Position numbers and translations under genes: made by a program. Below, one piece after another: positions 8,385-16,883 of a stretch of DNA of 64,000 nucleotides (position 1 is the first letter of the stretch; every line of letters starts with the position of its first letter). Location of the stretch: positions 1 through 64,000 of the forward strand of contig NZ_NISX01000022.1 of NCBI RefSeq assembly GCF_002591895.1, given 5' to 3'. The notes under the pieces are model-generated. The model worked only from the letters and a program-made list of their open reading frames with translations. It was not told where the DNA came from and searched no databases. The DNA comes from Lacimicrobium alkaliphilum. Lineage in GTDB: Bacteria > Pseudomonadota > Gammaproteobacteria > Enterobacterales > Alteromonadaceae.

Positions 8385-9788
8385 ATGTCTTTTAATATTG
8401 CTTTAAGTGGCGTTAATGCCTCACAAAAAGACCTTGATACCACGGCGAATAATATCGCCAACGTTAACACCGTGGGTTTTAAAGAGTCCCGCGCCGAATT
8501 TGTCGATGTGTATGCCGCATCGTTACTGGCGGGCGGTAAAACCAAAGTCGGTGACGGTGTACTGACCTCTGAAGTGGCTCAGCAGTTCAGCCAGGGCAGC
8601 CTGCAATTTACCAATAATGCACTGGATCTGGCGATTACCGGCAATGGTTTCTTTGCCACCATTCCTGAACAGGGCTCGCAGGATTATTCCTATACCCGGG
8701 CGGGTATGTTTAAACTCAACTCCGAAAACTTTATGGTGAACTCAAACGGCGATCATCTGATGGGCTTTCCGGTTAACCCTGATGGCTCGTCAGCCTCAGT
8801 GGCCTTAAGTACCACTCAGCCTGTACGTGTACCTGATTCATCTGGTACGCCACAGCCTACCAGTGAAGTGGATTTAAAAATGAACCTGCCGGCTAATGAC
8901 GGTGCGGTTGATCCGGCAGACTTCGACCCCACCGATCCGCTGACCTATAATGCAGCCACTTCAGTGACCATTTATGACTCTTTGGGCGACAGCCATGTGC
9001 AGACTTTTTATTTTATGAAAGACTCCACCGCAGGTGTTGGTGCCAATGAATGGGTGATGGTGACCTCGGTTGATGATCAACTGGTTAACCAAACAGCGAG
9101 TGATGGAGTCACAGTTCCACCGTTGCCGCCAGCTGCTGGTGCTGCAACAAATTTTGCCGGTACTAACACAGGCAACGGTGTTACAGCTTCCAGGCTGCTG
9201 TTTTCCTCTGGCGGCGACTTTATTGGCATTGAGTCGGCCGATGGTGCAAATCAGGCGGATAATAAATTAACGACCGAAGCACTGGGTGTGGGTATTCTTA
9301 CCAACGGTTCTGACCCTGCCCAGGATCTCAGTATCGATTTTAATTTAAATACTGCCACGGCAACGCCCAATGAACCCACTCAGTTTGCTGCAGGGTTTGA
9401 AGTTACTGCGCTGGAGCAGGATGGGCTGGCAGTAGGGCGTCTTACCGGTGTGGATATCGGCCCCGACGGATTAGTAAGGGCGACCTATTCTAATGGTACT
9501 TCCGAGCCCCTTAGCCGGGTGGCGCTGGTGCGGTTTGCTAATGATCAGGGTCTGACCCAAATGGGTAATTCTCAGTGGCAGGAGAGTATTCTGTCCGGTG
9601 AGGCGCTGGCCGGTGAAGCTACTACCGGCACCTTTGGTGAGATTAATTCTTCGGCACTGGAGCAGGCCAACGTTAACCTGACCACAGAGCTAATCGATAT
9701 GATTATCGCCCAGCGTAACTTTCAGGCCAACTCCAGAGCCCTGGAAGTGAATAATCAGCTGAATCAGACCGTACTGAATATCAGGTAG
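8385..9788 (+). CDS. flgE: Flagellar hook protein FlgE
   Basis: The ATG at 8385 is chosen because AGGAGAG lies just upstream and it yields the standard hook start (MSFNIALSGVNASQKDLD); a GTG at 8379 is rejected. The 467-residue protein has the rod/hook N-terminal motif (TTANNIANVNTVGFKESR), the FlgE D2 region and the C-terminal ELIDMIIAQRNFQANSRA signature. It is moderately longer than E. coli FlgE because of an enlarged middle region. It is the last gene before a terminator and the inserted secreted-protein gene, instead of being followed directly by flgF. Confidence 0.94.
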   Translation: MSFNIALSGVNASQKDLDTTANNIANVNTVGFKESRAEFVDVYAASLLAGGKTKVGDGVLTSEVAQQFSQGSLQFTNNALDLAITGNGFFATIPEQGSQDYSYTRAGMFKLNSENFMVNSNGDHLMGFPVNPDGSSASVALSTTQPVRVPDSSGTPQPTSEVDLKMNLPANDGAVDPADFDPTDPLTYNAATSVTIYDSLGDSHVQTFYFMKDSTAGVGANEWVMVTSVDDQLVNQTASDGVTVPPLPPAAGAATNFAGTNTGNGVTASRLLFSSGGDFIGIESADGANQADNKLTTEALGVGILTNGSDPAQDLSIDFNLNTATATPNEPTQFAAGFEVTALEQDGLAVGRLTGVDIGPDGLVRATYSNGTSEPLSRVALVRFANDQGLTQMGNSQWQESILSGEALAGEATTGTFGEINSSALEQANVNLTTELIDMIIAQRNFQANSRALEVNNQLNQTVLNIR

Positions 9789-9812
9789 TAAACAGTTAGG
9801 AGAGAAGCGTAA

Positions 9813-9846
9813 GGGGTGAGGAGGGAAACCATTTCACCCTTTTTTT
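9813..9846 (+). terminator. Terminator after flgE (copy 1 of a duplicated sequence)
   Basis: GGGTGA (9814-9819) pairs with TCACCC (9834-9839), followed by seven T. A closely similar sequence recurs at 12126-12160 after the inserted gene, so the two copies bracket the insertion. Confidence 0.7.
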
Positions 9847-9881
9847 GTGCTCTTTTTGTAGTAAATATTGCTCTTCTAAAA

Positions 9882-9996
9882 GGTCACTGGATGCCCGACA
9901 ACAGCACTCGGGCATGACAGACTGTCGTTCCCGCGGCAGTTGGCGGGAACCCAGTGTCTTCTCGGCCTCTGGGTCATCCTGAGCCTGCCTCAGGAT
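9882..9996. repeat. REP-like palindromes downstream of flgE
   Basis: Three hairpins lie in a row. ATGCCCGA/TCGGGCAT is at 9891-9915, GTTCCCGC/GCGGGAAC at 9927-9950 and ATCCTGAG/CTCAGGAT at 9976-9996. The first, with about 20 bases of leading sequence, recurs nearly unchanged at 20693-20733. The third resembles the ATCCTGAT palindromes at 20603 and 20783. The rest of 9997-10300 holds no gene that I can recognise, only the upstream region of the next coding sequence. Confidence 0.75.
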
Positions 9997-10300
9997 CTTT
10001 TTCAGCGCGCAGGGAGATAGATTGCCCTTCACAGTCGCCGCCAAAAACCGTCATATGAGAGAGTGATACTTAGACTTAATCGATAACTTTCTGTAAAAGC
10101 TGACCTGTATGGACAAAGGTATATTAAGGTAGTTGTTTGTATAGAAAGGGATACTTGTATTATTAAATGGTTCTGGCCAGTATGAAATCGTTAAATGGGC
10201 TAAACTATTTTAGGCCAGTTAACATAGTCGCACTAAGGATGGTACCGATGGAATCCATCTTTGGCGTCCAGCCAAGTTCCAACTACAAGGAATATAAGTA

Positions 10301-12097
10301 ATGAGACACTTCTTTAAGATTTTTATATCGCTATTATTCATACAATTAAACTATTCGCCTTTGGCTTGGGCAATTGAGCCAGAAGGGTTGGCATTTCAAG
10401 CCAATACGACCACGGTCTACAGACAGGAACATCCTGCAGTAGGATCCCTAACTGGTGGGGGCTTTGTTGTTGTGTGGGAGTCAGATAATCAGGATGGCTC
10501 GGAAGATGGTATTTATGCTCAACAATACAGCGCCGGTGGTGTACCTGTTGGCTCAGAATTTCGGGTAAATACTCATACTGATCAGTACCAACAGAAACCC
10601 GCAGTAGTTGGCCTTGATGATGGGGGCTATATAGTTGTATGGTCGAGCTCAGGAACATACTCAGGGGTTTATGGTCAGCGTTATGATGCCAGCGGTACTC
10701 CAGTTGGGGCACAGTTTATGGTGCATACGCAGTGGGGGCAATCCGGTAACGGTAGTGATCCTGCCATTGCCTCACTTAAAGATGGTGGCTTTGTGGTTAC
10801 CTGGTCTGGGGTACACTACGATGGTTCTGTAAATGCGGTAGTAGGACGACGTTTTCAAGCTAACGGGGATCCCATTAGCGGGGAGTTTGTAATAAACACG
10901 TATACCCACAATAATCAGTATAGGTCATCGGTATCAGCATTAAATGATGGTGGATTTGCAGTGGTTTGGGAGTCTGCGTATCAGGATGGTTCATCATCTG
11001 GCGTTTATGGTCAACTTTATGACGCAACAAATAATCCAGTGGGTGAAGAGTTCAGAGTTAATACCGATACCTATGCAAGCCAAGGCTTTCCGAGTATATC
11101 AACCTTAGAGAATGGCGAAATTGTAGTTATATATGAATCATCGGCACACGACACTACGGGCGTTTATCTTCAGTCTTATGATTATGATGGGGAACCAATA
11201 GGTGTAGAAACGCGTATCAATGCTCCTGATGAGAGGGGGTCTATGTCTTCAGTAGCTAGCTTAGAAGATGGTGGCTTTTTTGTTGGCTGGACTTATATGT
11301 CTGACGATGGAACAGAAATTGGACTAAGAGGGCAAAAGTTCTCCGCATTTTTTGAACCTGTGGGAGAGGAACTTAATATTGCACCAACTGACCAACTATC
11401 GAAGAGGAATGGAAATGTTGCAGCCCTTATGGATGGCGGGTTTTTGGTGGTATGGGCAATAACTTACACTAATCAACAAGGAATTACTGATCGTGAAATT
11501 TTTGGCCAAAGGTACAATCAATTTAGCGAACCTGTAGAGCTATTAGTTCCTGATGTAAATCTCAATTTTACTAAGACACTTTCCGTAATTCATGATCAAG
11601 ATAGCGATGGTAACGCGGATAAAGCTGTAGTGTTTGTACCTCAAGTCTATGACTATCGCTTATCATTGGATGATCTTAACGGCAATTTGATTGACGATGA
11701 AGTTCGGGTCACGGACACGTTCGACGGTTGGTCTATGGTTTATGCCACTCCCTCTATAGGTGCTGCTGTTGTTGAGGTAGTTGATGGCAAAACGCAACTG
11801 GTGTGGGACTTACTGGGGCTGGATATCAACACACAAGGAAATGCCTTTGTGGATATCCGAGTTCAGGAGAGTTGTGGCGCCAAATACATCGGTGGTGAGG
11901 CGATGTTTCAGCGTAAACCAGATACAGTCGGCCACTTCATTACAGAAGATGTCGAACGTCCTAAGTTATGTGTGGTTAGACTATTCGATGCCAATAATGA
12001 CGGCACAGTAAAATTAGACGGCACTGGTGATGAAAATGATAACGGCATCAGTGATTATGTTGAAGCCTGCGAAATGAGCCAGGATCCTTGCTTATAA
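10301..12097 (+). CDS. Secreted repeat (beta-propeller-like) protein inserted between flgE and flgF
   Basis: The 598-residue protein starts with a signal peptide (residues 1-25, cleaved near AWA-IE). It then has about seven repeats of roughly 50 residues with the pattern L-x-DGGFVVVW-x-S-x(n)-DG-x-YGQ-x-YDA-x-G-x-PVG-x-EF-x-VNT. Such repeats fit a beta-propeller, but I know of no defined function. The C-terminal 170 residues differ: they contain aspartate-rich, calcium-binding-like loops (DQDSDGNADK, DANNDGTVK, DENDNGISDY) and two cysteines near the end. The gene uses more A/T-rich codons than its flagellar neighbours. It has its own AAGGAA ribosome site and is flanked by repeats. Function unknown; exported or surface-located is inferred. 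Confidence 0.8.
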   Translation: MRHFFKIFISLLFIQLNYSPLAWAIEPEGLAFQANTTTVYRQEHPAVGSLTGGGFVVVWESDNQDGSEDGIYAQQYSAGGVPVGSEFRVNTHTDQYQQKPAVVGLDDGGYIVVWSSSGTYSGVYGQRYDASGTPVGAQFMVHTQWGQSGNGSDPAIASLKDGGFVVTWSGVHYDGSVNAVVGRRFQANGDPISGEFVINTYTHNNQYRSSVSALNDGGFAVVWESAYQDGSSSGVYGQLYDATNNPVGEEFRVNTDTYASQGFPSISTLENGEIVVIYESSAHDTTGVYLQSYDYDGEPIGVETRINAPDERGSMSSVASLEDGGFFVGWTYMSDDGTEIGLRGQKFSAFFEPVGEELNIAPTDQLSKRNGNVAALMDGGFLVVWAITYTNQQGITDREIFGQRYNQFSEPVELLVPDVNLNFTKTLSVIHDQDSDGNADKAVVFVPQVYDYRLSLDDLNGNLIDDEVRVTDTFDGWSMVYATPSIGAAVVEVVDGKTQLVWDLLGLDINTQGNAFVDIRVQESCGAKYIGGEAMFQRKPDTVGHFITEDVERPKLCVVRLFDANNDGTVKLDGTGDENDNGISDYVEACEMSQDPCL

Positions 12098-12125
12098 TAA
12101 AAACAATGTTTGAGTAAAAATAACA

Positions 12126-12160
12126 GGGTGAGGTGGGATACCATCTCACCCCTTTTTTTT
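12126..12160 (+). terminator. Terminator after the inserted gene (copy 2)
   Basis: GGGTGAG (12126-12132) pairs with CTCACCC (12145-12151) and is followed by C and eight T. It closely resembles the flgE terminator at 9813-9846, including the downstream GCTCTT. Confidence 0.75.
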
Positions 12161-12174
12161 GCTCTTCTCTGCGG

Positions 12175-12294
12175 CCTCTGCGTCTTTGCGAGACCAAAGA
12201 GAAAAGACTAATGATCTCGCAGAGGCGCCAAGACGCAGAGGATTAAAAGAGGTTAAAGTTCAAATCTCTGCGATCTCAGCGTCTCTGCGGTGAA
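12175..12294 (-). repeat. MITE-like repeat, copy 1 ('CGCAGAG' family)
   Basis: This 120-bp element is a near-complete inverted-orientation copy of the one at 25812-25932. It contains perfect 12-bp arms CCTCTGCGTCTT (12175-12186) and AAGACGCAGAGG (12230-12241). On the minus strand its outer end reads TTCACCGCAGAGACGC. No coding capacity is visible. It sits between the inserted gene and the flgF promoter. Confidence 0.8.
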
Positions 12295-12367
12295 TAGCTT
12301 TTTGTACTGTTGTGTGATGGCAAACAGAGAGTTGGTTTTCTATTCATCATTCGCAAGTCCCCCAACC

Positions 12368-12383
12368 TGGCACCCAACTTGCA
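12368..12383 (+). promoter_or_regulatory. Sigma-54 promoter of flgFGHIJ(KL)
   Basis: TGGCAC, five bases, TTGCA matches the sigma-54 consensus at all key positions. It is 37 bases upstream of the flgF ATG. It gives flgF onward its own promoter, so the inserted gene upstream need not be polar on the rod, ring and hook-junction genes. Confidence 0.9.
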
Positions 12384-12419
12384 GTATTAACTGCAAGGTT
12401 TAACAGTCAAGAAAGTGTC

Positions 12420-13163
12420 ATGGACAAGTTGCTCTATATCGCGGCCAGCGGCGCCAAGCAGGATTTGTTGGGCACCGCGGTACGCGCCAATAATCTGGCA
12501 AACGCCCAGACCACAGGATTCAAGGCTCAGCTTCAACAGGCCAGAGCCATGCCCGCCTTTGGAGAAGGAATGCCGAGCCGGGTTTTCGCCATGACGGAAA
12601 GTCCGAGCCATAAATACGAAAACGGCGCTATGATTCAGACCGGTCGCGAACTGGATGTTGCCATTCAGGGCCGGGGCTGGCTGAGTGTTCAGGATGCTCA
12701 GGGCAATGAAGCGTACACCCGTGCAGGTAACCTGCAGGTGGGTGCTGATGGCTTGCTGGAAGATGGCCATGGCAATCTGGTGATCGGTGATGCAGGCCCG
12801 ATAGCTTTGCCTCTGCCACTTTCAAAAATCGATATCGCTGCCGATGGCACGCTTTCCATCAGGCCTCAGGGTGCCCCGGCTGAAGTGCTTGCAGAAGTGG
12901 GGCAGTTAAAACTGGTTAACCCACAACTGGATCAAATGCAAAAGGGCACCGATGGCTTATTCCGACTTAAAGACGGCACGGCGGCTGCCCAGGACATCGA
13001 TGTCAGGTTGATGAATGGCATGCTTGAAGGCAGCAATGTTAATCCAATTGAAGAAATGGTCAGCATGATCGAGCTGCAGCGTCATTATGAACTGCAGGTG
13101 AAAATGATGAAAAAAGCTGACGAGCTGGATATGCGCGGCAATATGCTGTTACGCATCATCTGA
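12420..13163 (+). CDS. flgF: Flagellar basal body rod protein FlgF
   Basis: The 247-residue protein is a rod subunit. It opens MDKLLYIAASGAKQ, has the rod motif RANNLANAQTTGFKAQLQ and ends with the family helix IEEMVSMIELQRHYELQVKM. Length matches E. coli FlgF (251). It is the first gene of the second half of the rod/hook cluster, 32 bases ahead of flgG, and has a dedicated sigma-54 promoter. Confidence 0.94.
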   Translation: MDKLLYIAASGAKQDLLGTAVRANNLANAQTTGFKAQLQQARAMPAFGEGMPSRVFAMTESPSHKYENGAMIQTGRELDVAIQGRGWLSVQDAQGNEAYTRAGNLQVGADGLLEDGHGNLVIGDAGPIALPLPLSKIDIAADGTLSIRPQGAPAEVLAEVGQLKLVNPQLDQMQKGTDGLFRLKDGTAAAQDIDVRLMNGMLEGSNVNPIEEMVSMIELQRHYELQVKMMKKADELDMRGNMLLRII

Positions 13164-13194
13164 TTGAAGTTTGAACGATTAGTGGAGACAAATT

Positions 13195-13983
13195 ATGCAC
13201 CCGGCATTGTGGATCAGTAAAACCGGCCTGGATGCGGCCCAGACCGATGTATCGGTGGTTTCCAACAACCTGGCGAACGCCAGTACCGTTGGCTTTAAGA
13301 AAAGCCGCGCTATTTTTGAAGACTTGTTGTATCAGAATATTAATCAGCCAGGCGGGCGCTCATCTGCTGATACCGAAATGCCTTCCGGGTTGATGTTGGG
13401 CGCCGGCTCTAAAGTCGTGGCGACGCAGAAAGCCTTTACACAGGGCAACCTGTTAACCACCGAGAACGCACTGGATCTTTCTATTCAGGGGCGGGGCTTC
13501 TTCGAAATTCTGCAGCCTGATGGCACCCTTGCCTATACCCGTAATGGGCAGTTTACCCTTAATGAAGATGGCGAAATGGTCACACCCGGTGCCGGATTCC
13601 AGCTACAGCCCGCGATTGCGGTGCCTGAAGATGCCCAGCAGATCACTATCTCACAGGATGGTGAAGTGTCTGCCACGATTCGTGGGCAGGCAGAGCCTGT
13701 AGTGCTGGGGCAGCTAAACCTGACCGACTTTATTAATCCCACCGGATTACAACCTATCGGCCAGAACCTGTATGTGGAAACCGCTGTCAGTGGTGCGCCA
13801 TTGCAGGGCGTTCCGGGGCTGGAAGGACTCGGTTCACTGAATCAGGGTTCACTGGAGACCTCTAACGTGAACGTGACCGAGGAATTGGTCAATCTGATCG
13901 AGAGTCAGCGACTGTATGAGATGAATTCAAAAGTGATTTCCTCAGTGGATCAGATGCTGGGGCAGGTCATCCAGCAGCTTTAA
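13195..13983 (+). CDS. flgG: Flagellar distal rod protein FlgG
   Basis: The 262-residue protein (E. coli FlgG is 260) is the distal rod subunit. It has the N-terminal signature SKTGLDAAQTDVSVVSNNLA, the central QGRGFFEILQPDGTLAYTR segment and the C-terminal VTEELVNLIESQRLYEMNS helix. flgH follows three bases after the stop. No anomalies are seen. Confidence 0.95.
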   Translation: MHPALWISKTGLDAAQTDVSVVSNNLANASTVGFKKSRAIFEDLLYQNINQPGGRSSADTEMPSGLMLGAGSKVVATQKAFTQGNLLTTENALDLSIQGRGFFEILQPDGTLAYTRNGQFTLNEDGEMVTPGAGFQLQPAIAVPEDAQQITISQDGEVSATIRGQAEPVVLGQLNLTDFINPTGLQPIGQNLYVETAVSGAPLQGVPGLEGLGSLNQGSLETSNVNVTEELVNLIESQRLYEMNSKVISSVDQMLGQVIQQL

Positions 13984-13986
13984 TCA

Positions 13987-14679
13987 ATGGGTAATATCAT
14001 GAAAGTGCTTGTTTTGTTCGTTATTTTGTTGGGGCTTAGTGGCTGTGCCAGTACCCCGCCAAGAGGACCCGCACCCGGCGATCCGTTCTTTGCGCCGGTG
14101 ATGCCTGATGCGCCGGAAGAAAAGCTCGAAGAAGACGGCTCCATATATAAACAAAACTTTGCCAACAGCCTGTATTCCGATGTTAAAGCCCGGCGCGTGG
14201 GTGACATTATTACGGTGGCGCTGCGGGAAAATACCAATGCCAGTAAATCTGCCGGCACCAATACCAGCAAGGAATCTGAAGTAGATGTCTTGCCGATCAC
14301 AGGCCTGGGCGGCAATAACATTAATATTGGTGGTCAGTCAGTGCAGTTTGGCCTGGACTCATCCAATGAATTTTCCGGTAACGCCACGGCTAATCAGAGC
14401 AACAGCCTGAATGGGAATATCTCGGTGACTGTGACCCGGGTGTTACCCAACCAGAACCTGGCGGTGCGGGGCGAAAAGTGGCTGACACTGAATAACGGTG
14501 ATGAATATATCCGCCTGACGGGTATCGTGCGTGCTGCTGACATCAGTCCTGAAAACCAGGTGGACTCCTCAAAAATTGCTAATGCCCGTATTCAGTACAG
14601 CGGTACAGGTAGCTTTGCCCGGGCTCAGGAAAAAGGCTGGCTGACCCGTTTCTTTTCATCCCAGTGGTGGCCTTTCTAG
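13987..14679 (+). CDS. flgH: Flagellar L-ring lipoprotein FlgH
   Basis: The 230-residue protein has a lipoprotein signal with lipobox LSGC (cysteine at about residue 20 from the chosen start, 16 from the alternative ATG at 13999). Neither start has a strong ribosome site. FlgH forms the outer-membrane L-ring. Recognisable family segments are [35 protein letters not shown] and the ending FFSSQWWPF. It lies in the operon directly before flgI, whose ribosome site overlaps its last codons. Confidence 0.94.
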   Translation: MGNIMKVLVLFVILLGLSGCASTPPRGPAPGDPFFAPVMPDAPEEKLEEDGSIYKQNFANSLYSDVKARRVGDIITVALRENTNASKSAGTNTSKESEVDVLPITGLGGNNINIGGQSVQFGLDSSNEFSGNATANQSNSLNGNISVTVTRVLPNQNLAVRGEKWLTLNNGDEYIRLTGIVRAADISPENQVDSSKIANARIQYSGTGSFARAQEKGWLTRFFSSQWWPF

Positions 14680-14687
14680 GAGTTGAT

Positions 14688-15800
14688 ATGCGTACTTTAG
14701 TCCTGTTACTAAGTGTGGTGCTGTCTGCCTCTCCTGTGGTGGAGGCGGCTCAGAGAATCAAAGATCTGGCTTCCATTCAGGGGGTGCGCAGCAATCAGTT
14801 GGTGGGTTATGGACTCGTGGTGGGGTTACCGGGAACCGGTGAGCAGAGCCCGTTTACCGAGCAAAGCTTCAGAACCATGTTGTCCAATTTCGGCATCATG
14901 ATGCCGAGTGATCTGAAACCAAAAATCAAAAATGTGGCTGCAGTTGCAGTACATGCGGAGCTGCCACCATTCATCAAGCCCGGACAGACGATCGATGTCA
15001 CTGTGTCTTCTATCGGTGAGGCCGACAGTCTGCGCGGTGGAACCCTACTACAGACCTTTCTTAAGGGGCTGGATGGCAATGTGTATGCCGTAGCTCAGGG
15101 GAGTATGGTGGTCAGCGGCTTTGGTGCACAGGGCGCAGACGGATCCAGAATCGTGTCGAATACCCCTACTGTGGGCAGCATTGTTAATGGTGCAATTGTA
15201 GAGCGGGCGGTGCCCAGTGGTCTGATGCAGAACGACTATCTGACCCTGAATCTTAATTATCCTGATTTTTCTACGGCGCAGGCCCTGGCCGATGCAATCA
15301 ATGAACAACTGGGAGCCGATCCGACGAAAGGACAGGCTGTTGCAACCCCTATTGATGCCGCTTCAGTCAGAGTCTCAGCCCCGCGTGATGTAGGCCAGCG
15401 TGTCGGTTTTCTGGCCACGCTGGAAAATTTCGAGTTTGAACCGGCTGAAGCGTCCGCCAGGGTTATCGTTAACAGCCGCACCGGAACTATTGTAATAGGG
15501 GAAAATGTCCGGCTCAGACCCGCAGCCATTACCCATGGCGGTTTGACGGTGACAATTTCAGAAAATTTTCAGGTGGATCAGCCCAACGCACTTGCTGAGG
15601 GTGAGACTGTAGTAACGCCGCGCTCAATTGTCGATGTGGATATGGAAGACAGTCGAATGTTCAAATTTGAGCCCGGTGTGACGCTGGACCAACTGGTGCG
15701 GGCGGTGAATGAAGTCGGTGCTGCGCCAGGCGATCTGATGGCGATCCTGGAAGCCCTGCGAAAAGCCGGTGCGTTACAGGGCCAGTTGATTGTGATTTGA
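14688..15800 (+). CDS. flgI: Flagellar P-ring protein FlgI
   Basis: The start is placed at the ATG at 14688, preceded by TAGGAG. It gives a proper signal peptide ([20 protein letters not shown]); the upstream GTG at 14664 is inside flgH. The 370-residue protein forms the periplasmic P-ring after chaperoning by FlgA. Family motifs are [38 protein letters not shown] and the C-terminal [18 protein letters not shown]. Length matches enteric FlgI (about 365). Confidence 0.95.
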   Translation: MRTLVLLLSVVLSASPVVEAAQRIKDLASIQGVRSNQLVGYGLVVGLPGTGEQSPFTEQSFRTMLSNFGIMMPSDLKPKIKNVAAVAVHAELPPFIKPGQTIDVTVSSIGEADSLRGGTLLQTFLKGLDGNVYAVAQGSMVVSGFGAQGADGSRIVSNTPTVGSIVNGAIVERAVPSGLMQNDYLTLNLNYPDFSTAQALADAINEQLGADPTKGQAVATPIDAASVRVSAPRDVGQRVGFLATLENFEFEPAEASARVIVNSRTGTIVIGENVRLRPAAITHGGLTVTISENFQVDQPNALAEGETVVTPRSIVDVDMEDSRMFKFEPGVTLDQLVRAVNEVGAAPGDLMAILEALRKAGALQGQLIVI

Positions 15801-15815
15801 GTCTGAGAGTGGATT

Positions 15816-16844
15816 ATGGAACAGCGCTATTCAATTGAGCAACTTCAGCAGTCCAGAAATGTTCATGACTTAAAAGGTCTGGATACGCTGCGAAAGGCGG
15901 CAGTTTCCGGTGATAAAAATGCACTGGAGGAAGCGGCAAAGCAGTTCGAAGGAATTTTTGTCCGCATGATGCTCAAATCTATGCGTGATGCTCAGGATGT
16001 TCTCTCTGATGAAGACAGCCCGTTTAATTCTGAGCAGGTGAAATTCTACCGCGATATGCATGATCAGCAACTGGCTACCGATATCAGTGCGTCTGGCACC
16101 ATGGGCCTGGCCGATCTGATCATTAAGCAACTGGGGCAGAATGTTGAAGGGTATCAGCCTGCACAGCTCTTGCGAAACGATGGCAATTTGTCATCTATTA
16201 ACCGCCAACGCCTGCAAAATACTGACACAGCACAGCAACAGGTGTTGGGGGGCGATTCCATAACGGGTAATAAGTTGCCGGGCTTTAATGATGCTAAGGC
16301 CTTCGTTGACAGTTTATTGCCGCACGCCCAGCGAATTGGCGGGCAGATCGGACTGGATGGCCGGGCCCTGGTGGCCCAGGCTGCTCTGGAAACAGGATGG
16401 GGACAGCAAATGATACATCTTCCCTCGGGTCAGAACAGTCACAACCTGTTTGGTATCAAAGCGTCGAAGGGATGGCAGGGAGACAAGGCACTGGTTGATA
16501 CGCTGGAATACCGGGACGGGTTGCCTAAATCTGAAAAAGCCCCCTTCAGAGCTTATGAGTCTTTTGCTGATTCGATGCAGGACTATGTGGATTTTGTACG
16601 AGACAACCCCAGGTATGCTCAGGCCATGCAAAAAACCGATGACCCTGAAACCTACTTCAGGACCCTGCAACAATCTGGTTACGCCACAGACCCTCAGTAT
16701 GCCGATAAGGTACTCAAATTACTGAACGGTGATTTGCTTGGTCAAAGCCACCAGGCGCAGAATTTGCATTCCGATACTGACCAGGCTGCCGTTACAGATA
16801 CCAGTCAGCATCAAAGAACTGGTTTCAGTGCAGGCAATGAGTGA
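15816..16844 (+). CDS. flgJ: Flagellar rod assembly protein / muramidase FlgJ
   Basis: The 342-residue protein has the two FlgJ domains. An N-terminal rod-binding domain (residues 20-110; FEGIFVRMMLKSMRDAQDV) is followed by a C-terminal GH73 glucosaminidase domain (about 165-315). The latter has the catalytic glutamate in QAALETGWGQQM, then SHNLFGIKA and FRAYESFADSMQDYVDF. It caps the rod and hydrolyses peptidoglycan to let the rod through. The fused muramidase domain is normal for Gammaproteobacteria. The last 30 residues are a glutamine-rich, probably disordered tail. Confidence 0.94.
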   Translation: MEQRYSIEQLQQSRNVHDLKGLDTLRKAAVSGDKNALEEAAKQFEGIFVRMMLKSMRDAQDVLSDEDSPFNSEQVKFYRDMHDQQLATDISASGTMGLADLIIKQLGQNVEGYQPAQLLRNDGNLSSINRQRLQNTDTAQQQVLGGDSITGNKLPGFNDAKAFVDSLLPHAQRIGGQIGLDGRALVAQAALETGWGQQMIHLPSGQNSHNLFGIKASKGWQGDKALVDTLEYRDGLPKSEKAPFRAYESFADSMQDYVDFVRDNPRYAQAMQKTDDPETYFRTLQQSGYATDPQYADKVLKLLNGDLLGQSHQAQNLHSDTDQAAVTDTSQHQRTGFSAGNE

Positions 16845-16883
16845 CAGGTACCAGACCTGTGACCAAGACACCAGGATAGTTAA

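Noticed and set aside
16305-16770. Phage endolysin or prophage remnant
   Set aside because: The glucosaminidase domain is the normal C-terminal half of FlgJ and is in frame within the flagellar operon; no other phage genes are present.
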